A DNA stretch of 6,154 nucleotides. Origin: CAZLLV01 sp964560325 (GTDB taxonomy: Bacteria > Acidobacteriota > Thermoanaerobaculia > Multivoradales > DATKCC01). The position numbers and the translations under genes are program-made. The stretch is from the NCBI GenBank assembly GCA_964560325.1, contig CAZLLV010000073.1, positions 1 through 6,154 of the forward strand, in the 5' to 3' direction. Of this stretch, positions 1-5,548 are shown in pieces (the first letter of the stretch is position 1; every line of letters begins with the position of its first letter). Under the pieces are notes generated by a model. That model ran no database searches, had not been told where the DNA came from, and saw only the letters and a program-made list of their open reading frames with translations.

Positions 1-363
1 CGCGAGGTCGAGCGCCAGGGTCGACTTACCGGTTCCGGTGGCGCCGGCGAGGTAGATCACCAGCGGCCTGGGCAGGCGGCGCAGGCTCCGCACCACCCGG
101 TAGCGGGTCGCCGTCTCGGCCCCTTCGAGCTCTTCGAGCAGGTCGCCGGCCCGGCGGGCGAGCTCCTCGCCCTCGACCAGCTCGACCTTCTCGCGCACGA
201 GGTCGGCCTGGAGCCGCGAGACCAGCCGGTAGGCGCGATCGACGTCGACGCCGGCGGCATGGATGCTGCGGGCGAGGAGCCCGCGCGAGAAGGGCTGCGG
301 CTCGCCGTGGTAGAGGACCGTCAGGTCCCAGAGGGGGCGGTCCCTCGTGCCGTCGTCGCTCAG
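1..363 (-). CDS. ATP-cone plus P-loop kinase, 2-phosphoglycerate kinase-like (C-terminus cut off)
   Basis: Only the first 121 codons are present; the gene continues beyond the left edge. The translation begins LSDDGTRDRPLWDLTV. It then has an ATP-cone-like segment at about residues 14-58 (PFSRGLLARSI at 24-34, then AGVDVDRAYRLVSRLQADL), an acidic helical linker at about 59-95, and a Walker A motif GATGTGKST at 107-115. This order (ATP-cone, then P-loop) is typical of archaeal-type 2-phosphoglycerate kinase, which makes 2,3-bisphosphoglycerate. The motif match is from memory. The substrate in a bacterium is unknown, and another small-molecule phosphotransferase is possible. Apart from the CTG there is no ATG, GTG or TTG ahead of the ATP-cone in this frame. 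The CTG at 363-361 overlaps the TGA of the upstream phoU-like gene as CTGA, with a GGAG at 377-374 ten bases upstream, so CTG is the most likely start. It is translationally coupled and the last visible gene of the cotransporter operon. Membership of a kinase family is fairly sure; the specific name is not. Confidence 0.62.
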   Translation of the reverse strand, partial: MSDDGTRDRPLWDLTVLYHGEPQPFSRGLLARSIHAAGVDVDRAYRLVSRLQADLVREKVELVEGEELARRAGDLLEELEGAETATRYRVVRSLRRLPRPLVIYLAGATGTGKSTLALDLA

Positions 364-1013
364 CTGTCTTCGTCTCCGTGGCGGATGCGGTCGTACGGCT
401 GGGCGACCGACGAGGCGATGTTCGAGAGGTGCGCTCCGATCCGGCGCAGGATGCGCGCCGCGCTCGCGTAGACCACCGCCATGTCGGCCGACAGGTCGCT
501 CGCGGCGACGTCGGCGGTGAAGCTCTGGAGCCCGGCCTTGAGCTCGGCCGCCTTCTCCATCACCCGCCGGCAGCGCTCGGCGTCGTCGTCGCGGAAGCCC
601 TTCTCGGTCTCCTCGAAGAGGGGGCGCAGCTCGGTCACGAAGCCGCGCAGGCGGTCGGCGAACGGCCCCGAACGGGGCGAGCGGGCGAGCGGCACGATCT
701 CTCCGATGCCGCGGGCGAAGTCGCCGATCCGCTCGGCGTCCTGGACCATCGAGACCAGCACGAGGCTCGACACGAGATCCTGCTTGGGGTTGAACGAGAG
801 GTGCTCGAGCACGCTCCGGCGCACCATCCGCTCCCCCTCGTCGACCGCGTCGTCCATCGCGTCGAGATCGCGCTCGAGCGGCTGGTTGTCGAGCAGCGCC
901 GCGAGCGCCAGGTCGAGCATGCGCGCGGAGTGCTGGAGCATCGACGAGATGTCGTCGAAGGCGGACTCGATCAGGGTCGAGCGCTGGGGGCCTCCGAAGA
1001 TCCCTTCAAACAT
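360..1013 (-). CDS. PhoU-like phosphate regulator partnered with the Na/Pi cotransporter
   Basis: A 217-residue, all-helical, cytosolic protein with no signal peptide or membrane segment. PhoU proteins are pairs of three-helix bundles, each carrying an ExxxD metal motif. The first motif is intact: DAERIGDFARGI at 92-103, with E94 and D98. The matching position in the second half, ILRRIGAHLSNI at 188-199, has R191/R190 and A194/H195 where E and D are expected, so the second site looks lost. The length is normal for PhoU (about 210-240). The start is secure: ATG at 1013-1011 overlaps the cotransporter stop by 8 bp (ATGTTTGA), with a GGAGG six bases upstream. Na/Pi cotransporters of this family often carry a C-terminal PhoU-like domain; here the same unit is a separate gene. 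Inference: it senses or gates the cotransporter rather than Pst. The downstream kinase-like gene overlaps its stop. Family assignment is strong; partner assignment rests on context. Confidence 0.86.
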   Translation of the reverse strand: MFEGIFGGPQRSTLIESAFDDISSMLQHSARMLDLALAALLDNQPLERDLDAMDDAVDEGERMVRRSVLEHLSFNPKQDLVSSLVLVSMVQDAERIGDFARGIGEIVPLARSPRSGPFADRLRGFVTELRPLFEETEKGFRDDDAERCRRVMEKAAELKAGLQSFTADVAASDLSADMAVVYASAARILRRIGAHLSNIASSVAQPYDRIRHGDEDS

Positions 1014-2310
1014 AGGCGTCCTCCATGAATCCCTCCGGAGAGAGCAACAGGGCTTCCGGGGTCGGCTCTTCCGCCGGAGCGGCGGGGGCCGGCGCTTCGA
1101 TCGGCTCGGGGAGCTGCGCCGGCTCCGCCTCGCCGCCGCGCAACGCGCCGGACAGGAAGAGGAAGAGGAGCGGCAGCCCGAAGAAGACCGTCACCACGTA
1201 GGCGATCGCCGCCGGCCGGTTGCGGCTGCCGAGGGTGCCGAGGCCGCGCGCCATCGCGAGCGGGATCCTGCGGATCGGCGGGAACGGATAGATGAGGAGC
1301 GAGCCGAAGAGGTTGAACAGCAGGTGCGCGATCGCCACGCTCACGGCCGCCGGGTCACCGGTCGCGAGCGAGGCGAGGAGCGCGGTCACCGTGGTTCCGA
1401 GGTTGGCGCCGATGGTGAACGGAAAGAGCTGCTCCAGGGTGACGACGCCGGCGCCGACCAGCGGCACCATCACCGAGGTGGTGATCGAGCTCGACTGCAC
1501 CATCACGGTGATCAGCATCCCCGCCCCGACCGCCGCGAACGCCGAGCGGAAGAGCGTCCGGTCGAGGATCCGCTCCGCCTTCGACGAGACGAGATCCTTC
1601 AGCAGGTCGACCAGGAACTTGAGCGCGAGGAAGAGGAGGAGCACGCCCGCGGCGAGGGTGAGCCCCCCGCTCGACCCGAGAAGGTCTCCGCTCACCCACT
1701 GGGCGACCGGCCGCACCACCGCCTTGAGCGGATCGAACAGCTCCATGCCGCCGCTCCCTTCGAGCACCGTCTCGAGCCAGCTCGCGGCGGTCCGAAGGAT
1801 GTGGAAGGAGAGCTCGAGCGGGAAGAGGATCACGACCGTCAGGAGGTTGAAGAAGTCGTGCAGGGTGGCGCCGGCGAAGGCGCGCCGGAACTCCTCGCGG
1901 CGCGAGATCTGCGCCATCGACACCAGGGTGTTGGTGACCGAGGTGCCGATGTTGGCGCCCATGATGATCGGGATGGCGCCGTCGATGGTGAGCGCTCCGG
2001 CCGCGACCAGCCCGACGGTCATCGAGGTGGTGGTCGACGAGCTCTGGACCAGGCTGGTCGCGAGGATGCCGACGACGAGGCCGACGAACGGGTTCGCCGT
2101 GCGCTCGATGAGCATCTCGGCGAAGCCCTTGCCGAAGAGCTTGAACGACAGGCCCATGAGGTCGAGCCCGACGAAGAAGGCGAAGAGGAGCCCGACGAGG
2201 GCGAGGGGTCCGAGCGCCGAGCGGCGCCAGGAGCGGCGGGCGGGAGGATCGCCGGGGCTTCCCGAGCCGCCGGCGGTGCCGGGAGCGGGTGTGCGGTCGG
2301 ATCGGGCCAC
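1006..2310 (-). CDS. Sodium/phosphate cotransporter family protein (NptA/SLC34 type)
   Basis: A 434-residue inner-membrane transporter expected to import phosphate with sodium. It shows the family's inverted repeat: QSSSTTTSMTVGLV at 89-102 pairs with QSSSITTSVMVPLV at 272-285, and GANIGTSVTNTL at 118-129 pairs with GANLGTTVTALL at 301-312. Hydrophobic segments lie roughly at 34-55, 73-88, 96-118, 150-172, 215-238, 256-271, 278-300, 322-345 and 366-390. The first 30 residues are a Gly/Pro/Arg-rich cytosolic tail, and residues 393-422 are an Ala/Pro/Glu-rich linker ending without the PhoU domain seen in some relatives; that role is taken by the next gene, which overlaps by 8 bp. The start is GTG at 2310: an in-frame TAA sits 12 bases further upstream and no other start codon lies between. 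No Shine-Dalgarno sequence is visible, so the message may be leaderless. First gene of the leftward operon and divergent from phoU. Confidence 0.9.
   Translation of the reverse strand: MARSDRTPAPGTAGGSGSPGDPPARRSWRRSALGPLALVGLLFAFFVGLDLMGLSFKLFGKGFAEMLIERTANPFVGLVVGILATSLVQSSSTTTSMTVGLVAAGALTIDGAIPIIMGANIGTSVTNTLVSMAQISRREEFRRAFAGATLHDFFNLLTVVILFPLELSFHILRTAASWLETVLEGSGGMELFDPLKAVVRPVAQWVSGDLLGSSGGLTLAAGVLLLFLALKFLVDLLKDLVSSKAERILDRTLFRSAFAAVGAGMLITVMVQSSSITTSVMVPLVGAGVVTLEQLFPFTIGANLGTTVTALLASLATGDPAAVSVAIAHLLFNLFGSLLIYPFPPIRRIPLAMARGLGTLGSRNRPAAIAYVVTVFFGLPLLFLFLSGALRGGEAEPAQLPEPIEAPAPAAPAEEPTPEALLLSPEGFMEDAYV
1020..1024 (-). promoter_or_regulatory. Ribosome binding site of the minus-strand phoU-like gene
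   Basis: GGAGG on the minus strand lies inside the last codons of the cotransporter, six bases before the ATG at 1013. It fixes that start and shows the two genes are translated from one message. Confidence 0.7.
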
Positions 2311-2319
2311 GCCGCGCGG

Positions 2320-2350
2320 ACGTTACCACGCGCTGTCACACGAATGTCAC
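2320..2350 (-). promoter_or_regulatory. Candidate promoter of the leftward cotransporter operon
   Basis: On the minus strand GTGACA (2350-2345; five of six bases of TTGACA) is followed, 19 bases on, by TAACGT (2325-2320; fits TAnnnT). Transcription would begin near 2313, two or three bases before the GTG start, giving an essentially leaderless message. The -35 hexamer lies within unit 2 of the Pho array on the other strand. The 19-base spacing is long, so this is only a candidate. Confidence 0.33.
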
Positions 2351-2383
2351 TTCGCGACCCGCCACTCGTCACCCCGTCGTAAC
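2333..2383 (+). promoter_or_regulatory. Five-unit Pho box (PhoB-type operator) ahead of phoU
   Basis: Heptamers recur every 11 bases: CTGTCAC (2333), ATGTCAC (2344), a degenerate CGACCCG (2355), TCGTCAC (2366) and TCGTAAC (2377). The E. coli Pho box is a pair of CTGTCAT-like heptamers with an 11-base period reading in the direction of transcription, and this array reads toward phoU. It should bind a phosphorylated PhoB-type regulator in phosphate starvation. It also covers the candidate -35 of the divergent cotransporter operon. The repeats and spacing are seen directly; the regulator's identity is inferred. Confidence 0.75.
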
Positions 2384-2384
2384 G

Positions 2385-2390
2385 GAAGAT
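2385..2390 (+). promoter_or_regulatory. Candidate -10 element for phoU
   Basis: GAAGAT begins 19 bases after the start of unit 4 of the Pho array, which places it 12 bases downstream of that heptamer, as in PhoB-activated promoters where the box replaces the -35. Only three of six bases match TATAAT, but they include the key A2 and T6. The copy upstream of pstC has GAGTAT at the same offset. Transcription would start near 2397, giving a leader of about 64 bases. Confidence 0.42.
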
Positions 2391-2409
2391 GAAGGGGTCG
2401 CGTGGCATC

Positions 2410-2429
2410 CTCGCCGGATCGAGGGCGAG
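2410..2429 (+). other. Possible hairpin in the phoU leader
   Basis: CTCGCC (2410-2415) can pair with GGCGAG (2424-2429) around an eight-base loop. No U-run follows, so it is not a terminator, and it ends 16 bases before the Shine-Dalgarno sequence. In DNA this rich in GC a six-pair stem can be chance. Confidence 0.25.
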
Positions 2430-2445
2430 TGATAGGCTCATGCAC

Positions 2446-2452
2446 GGAGAGG
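2446..2452 (+). promoter_or_regulatory. Strong ribosome binding site deciding the phoU start
   Basis: GGAGAGG ends eight bases before the ATG at 2461. It selects this start over in-frame ATGs at 2389 and 2440, neither of which has such a site. The ATG at 2389 also overlaps the candidate -10. Confidence 0.75.
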
Positions 2453-2460
2453 AATACAAC

Positions 2461-3147
2461 ATGGAGAGGCACTTCGAGCAAGAGCTCCGGCGCGTCCGCG
2501 AGCGGCTCCTCGAGATGGGCGGGCGCGTGGAAGAGATGATCGGCAAGGCGACCGATGCTCTGATCGATCGCAGCCCCACGGTCTGTCGGGAGGTTCTGGA
2601 CGGCGACCGGCGCGTCGACCGGATGGAGCTCGAGATCGACGAGGCGTGCTACGGCATCATGGTGCGCTACCAGCCGGCGGCGGGCGACCTGCGCTTCCTG
2701 ATCGCGGTGATGAAGATCGTCACCGACCTCGAGCGGATCGGCGATTCGGCGGTCAACATCTGCCAGTCGGTCGAGCGGCTCAACCAGGAGCCGCCGCTCA
2801 AGCCGTACGTCGACCTGCCCCGCATGTCGAAGATGACCGCGCGCATGGTGCGCGAGGCGCTCGACGCCCTGGTGCGCAAGGACGCGGCGCAGGCGGCCCG
2901 CGTGACCGAGGCCGATGACGAGGTGGACGATCTCTACCGCCAGGTCTTCGGCGAGCTCCTCGGTTTCATGACCGAAGATCCGAAGACCACCCGGCGCGCC
3001 GTCCACCTGCTGCTCGTGGCGCGCAACCTCGAGCGCATCGCCGACCACGCGACCAACATCGCCGAGGACGTCATCTACTACGTCGAGGGCCGCGACGTCC
3101 GCCACCCGGGCCAGCGCAAGGAGACCGAGCCGGCCGGGGCCCATTGA
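2461..3147 (+). CDS. phoU: Phosphate signalling and transport regulator PhoU
   Basis: A 228-residue protein, normal PhoU length, made of two helical repeats. PhoU is a cytosolic negative regulator that links the Pst transporter to the PhoR sensor kinase and damps phosphate uptake when phosphate is plentiful. Both metal motifs are intact: DLERIGDSAVNI at 89-100 (E91, D95) and NLERIADHATNI at 189-200 (E191, D195), continuing into AEDVIYYVEG. The N-terminus MERHFEQELRRVRERLLEMG is the usual PhoU opening, which together with GGAGAGG upstream supports ATG 2461. It stands first in the rightward block, before pstC, whereas in many proteobacteria phoU follows pstB. It is preceded by its own Pho array and separated from pstC by a second one, so it may be transcribed alone or read through into pstCA. 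No obvious terminator follows. Assignment is very secure; it differs clearly from the minus-strand PhoU paralogue at 360-1013. Confidence 0.95.
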   Translation: MERHFEQELRRVRERLLEMGGRVEEMIGKATDALIDRSPTVCREVLDGDRRVDRMELEIDEACYGIMVRYQPAAGDLRFLIAVMKIVTDLERIGDSAVNICQSVERLNQEPPLKPYVDLPRMSKMTARMVREALDALVRKDAAQAARVTEADDEVDDLYRQVFGELLGFMTEDPKTTRRAVHLLLVARNLERIADHATNIAEDVIYYVEGRDVRHPGQRKETEPAGAH

Positions 3148-3165
3148 CGCGGCGCGCGGACCGCG

Positions 3166-3216
3166 CTGTCACACCGCTGTAACACGACTTCCCGCCCGCC
3201 GTCACACGACGGTCGC
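3166..3216 (+). promoter_or_regulatory. Five-unit Pho box (PhoB-type operator) ahead of pstC
   Basis: Heptamers at an 11-base period: CTGTCAC (3166), CTGTAAC (3177), a degenerate CTTCCCG (3188), CCGTCAC (3199) and CGGTCGC (3210). The layout is the same as in the array ahead of phoU, including the degenerate third unit, where both copies share CCCGCC. The array reads toward pstC and fills most of the 118-base gap after phoU. It implies an independent phosphate-starvation promoter for pstCA. Confidence 0.8.
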
Positions 3217-3217
3217 A

Positions 3218-3223
3218 GAGTAT
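3218..3223 (+). promoter_or_regulatory. Candidate -10 element for pstC
   Basis: GAGTAT begins 19 bases after the start of unit 4 of this Pho array, matching the offset of GAAGAT in the phoU promoter. Transcription would begin near 3230, leaving a leader of about 36 bases before the ATG at 3266. The match to TATAAT is three of six, so support comes mainly from the shared position. Confidence 0.45.
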
Positions 3224-3265
3224 GGGGCGGGCGGCACCGTCCGCTCCCGATCGGATTGTGTCCGC

Positions 3266-5548
3266 ATGGAACCCCCCTCCACTCCACCCAAGACGAGCTC
3301 CGCGCCCGCCGCGCCGTCACCGCCCGCTTCCGGCGGACCGCGGGGGAAGCTCGGCCGGCAGCGGACGGCGCGCCGCCGGCTGATCGCCGACCGGGTGGGG
3401 CGCTGGGTGGTCACGGCCGGCGGGATGGCGATCATCGCCAGCATCCTCGGCATCCTGATCTTCATCCTGGTCGAGGTCTGGCCGCTCACCCGCGACGCGC
3501 ACGTGGCGCGCGTGCTGGAGCTGCCGCAGGCGGCCGACCCGCTCGCGGCGCTGGTGGTCGACGAGCACCGCACGCACGCCGCCGGCCTCGGCGAGGACGG
3601 CACGCTCCTCGTCCGCTCGCTCTCCGACGGGCGCGTGGTGGCGCGCGCGAGCGTCGCCGACGAGCCGCTCGCGGGCCTCGCCGCCGCGCCCGGCGGCTTC
3701 CTGACCGGGATCACGCCCGGCGGACGGGTCGTCGCCACCCCCGTCCGCTTCGAGGTGCTCTTCGACGGCAGCACGCGCCGCGTCGTGCCCGAGATCGGCG
3801 AGCCGGTCGCCTTCGAGCTGGGCGCGCCGCTCGGCCCGGCCCCCGCCTACGCCGCCGCGCTCGACGACGACGGGAACGCCACGGTGGCGGCGCAGAGCGA
3901 AGACGGGGACCTCGTCGTGGTGCGCCGGAGCGTCGAGAGCGGCTTCCTGTCCGACGAGACGGAGGAGAGCGTCGAGCGCTGGCGGACGCCGGTCGCCTAC
4001 CCGCTCTCGGAGCTGGTGATCGACGCGGCCGGCCGCAACCTCTACGGCGGCACCGCGGGCGGCGAGATCCTCTGGTGGCGACTCCGGGCCGACGGACCGG
4101 CGGACGTCCAGGTGGTCTCGGCGGGCGAGACCGGGATCACCGCCCTGGAGCTCCTCCTGGGCGACCACTCGCTGGTGGTGGGCCAGGAGGACGGGGGTCT
4201 CTCGGTCTGGTTTCCGGTCCAGGAGGAGGGGCGCGGCGCCGAGCGGCTGACCCGCATCCGCACCTTCCCGCTCCCCGAGACCGGCGGCGCGCCGATCGTG
4301 GCGATCGCGAACTCGCCGCGCGGCAAGGGCTTCGCGGCCGTGGACGCGGGGGGTGGGCTCGGGCTCTACCACTCGACCTCGCACCAGGTCCTCTGGACCG
4401 GGCCGTCCGGCGTCTCGCGCCCGCTCGCCCTCGCCTACGCCCCGAAGGCGGACGCGGCGTACCTCGCCGGCGCCCGCGAGATCGCCGGGTTCGCGATCGA
4501 CGCGCCGCACCCGGAGATCACCTGGCGGACGCTGTTCGGCGACGTCTGGTACGAGGGGTACGACCGGCCGGAGACGGTCTGGCAGTCGTCCTCCGGTACC
4601 CAGGAGTTCGAGCCCAAGCTGTCGCTCACGCCGCTCCTCGTCGGCACGCTCAAGGGGACGCTCTACTCGCTGGTCCTCGCCATCCCGCTCGGCATCCTGG
4701 GCGCCATGTACCTGTCGCAGTTCATGCACCCGGGATACAAGCGCTACATCAAGCCGGTGATCGAGATCATGGCGGCCCTGCCGAGCGTGGTGCTCGGCTT
4801 CCTGGCCGGGCTCTGGCTGGCGCCCCGGCTCGAGCAGGCGATGCCCGCGCTCCTCCTGATGGGGCTCTTCCTGCCCGCGTCGGTGCTCCTCGCCGGCTGG
4901 CTCTGGAGCCTCTTGCCCCGCCGCTTCCGCAACGCGGTGCCGACCGGCACGGAGATGTTCACCTTCGCCGTCGCGCTGGTGCTCGCCGCCTGGGGAGCCC
5001 TCGCGCTGTCGCCCGCGTTCGAGAGCTTCGCCTTCGGCGGCAACTTCCAGGCCTGGCTGCTCGACGCGACCGGGCTGCCCTACGACCAGAGGAACGCCGT
5101 GGTGGTCGGCATCGCGATGGGCTTCGCGGTCATCCCGATCATCTTCGCCATCTCGGAGGACGCCTTCACCAACGTGCCGCCGAACCTGGTGGCGGGCTCG
5201 CTCGCGCTGGGCGCCAACCGCTGGCAGACGGTGACGCGGGTGGTGCTCCCGACCGCGTCGCCCGGGATCTTCTCCGCCGTCATGATCGGCTTCGGCCGCG
5301 CGGTCGGCGAGACGATGATCGTGCTCATGGCGACCGGCAACACGCCGATCACGAGCTGGAACCCGTTCAACGGCTTCCGCACCCTGTCGGCCAACATCGC
5401 GGTCGAGATCCCGGAGGCGCCGCAGCACGGCACTCTCTACCGCACCCTCTTCCTCGCCGCGCTCGTCCTCTTCGTCCTCACCTTCGTGGTCAACACCGTG
5501 GCCGAGATCGTCCGCCAGCGGCTGCGCCAGCGCTACTCGAGGCTCTGA
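3266..5548 (+). CDS. pstC: Phosphate ABC transporter permease PstC, enlarged with an extracytoplasmic propeller-like domain
   Basis: A 760-residue inner-membrane permease, more than twice the length of E. coli PstC (about 320). It forms the phosphate channel with PstA, is powered by PstB and is fed by PstS. Order: a Pro/Ala/Arg-rich cytosolic tail (1-47); first membrane helix (about 48-71); a large domain (about 80-445) with propeller-like strands such as GGEILWWRL, EDGGLSVWFPV and GGLGLYHS; then the permease core from about 455. The core has helices near 460-483, 497-518, 526-549, 563-583, 609-629, 668-690 and 726-746, the signature ALPSVVLGF (504-512), and the ATPase-coupling EAA-type loop SLALGANRWQTVTRVVLP (645-662). 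An extra segment at about 519-606 adds two helices. This long form is known in pseudomonads and relatives. No upstream start codon is in frame near ATG 3266, and the Shine-Dalgarno is weak (CGGA at 3252). Its TGA shares one base with the pstA ATG. Confidence 0.93.
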   Translation: MEPPSTPPKTSSAPAAPSPPASGGPRGKLGRQRTARRRLIADRVGRWVVTAGGMAIIASILGILIFILVEVWPLTRDAHVARVLELPQAADPLAALVVDEHRTHAAGLGEDGTLLVRSLSDGRVVARASVADEPLAGLAAAPGGFLTGITPGGRVVATPVRFEVLFDGSTRRVVPEIGEPVAFELGAPLGPAPAYAAALDDDGNATVAAQSEDGDLVVVRRSVESGFLSDETEESVERWRTPVAYPLSELVIDAAGRNLYGGTAGGEILWWRLRADGPADVQVVSAGETGITALELLLGDHSLVVGQEDGGLSVWFPVQEEGRGAERLTRIRTFPLPETGGAPIVAIANSPRGKGFAAVDAGGGLGLYHSTSHQVLWTGPSGVSRPLALAYAPKADAAYLAGAREIAGFAIDAPHPEITWRTLFGDVWYEGYDRPETVWQSSSGTQEFEPKLSLTPLLVGTLKGTLYSLVLAIPLGILGAMYLSQFMHPGYKRYIKPVIEIMAALPSVVLGFLAGLWLAPRLEQAMPALLLMGLFLPASVLLAGWLWSLLPRRFRNAVPTGTEMFTFAVALVLAAWGALALSPAFESFAFGGNFQAWLLDATGLPYDQRNAVVVGIAMGFAVIPIIFAISEDAFTNVPPNLVAGSLALGANRWQTVTRVVLPTASPGIFSAVMIGFGRAVGETMIVLMATGNTPITSWNPFNGFRTLSANIAVEIPEAPQHGTLYRTLFLAALVLFVLTFVVNTVAEIVRQRLRQRYSRL
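5539..5542 (+). promoter_or_regulatory. Ribosome binding site of pstA inside the end of pstC
   Basis: GAGG lies five bases before the pstA ATG at 5548, within the last pstC codons. It supports the TGATG junction as the real start and indicates translational coupling. Confidence 0.6.

Noticed and set aside
57..260. Minus-strand frame of 67 codons within the left-edge gene
   Set aside because: Its Arg/Ser/Pro-rich product is a shifted reading of the kinase-like gene, whose own frame shows an ATP-cone and a P-loop.
481..2382. Open plus-strand frame of 633 codons opposite the phoU-like gene and the cotransporter
   Set aside because: It is Arg/Glu/Ser-rich low-complexity protein, typical of the antisense of high-GC genes; the minus strand holds two clear family matches.
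2389..2460. N-terminal extension of PhoU from an upstream ATG
   Set aside because: The extension does not look like PhoU, lacks a Shine-Dalgarno sequence and overlaps the candidate -10; ATG 2461 has a strong GGAGAGG.
2347..3144. Open minus-strand frame of 265 codons opposite phoU
   Set aside because: It has His/Leu/Asp-rich antisense composition, its end falls in the Pho array, and phoU is certain.
3154..3166. Palindrome GCGCGG-A-CCGCGC after phoU as a terminator
   Set aside because: The one-base centre leaves at most a five-pair stem, there is no U-run, and it abuts the first Pho repeat; it is likely chance in GC-rich DNA.
3317..5428. Open minus-strand frame of 703 codons opposite pstC
   Set aside because: Composition is Arg/Glu/His/Ala-rich with no domain, and pstC on the other strand has unmistakable permease motifs.
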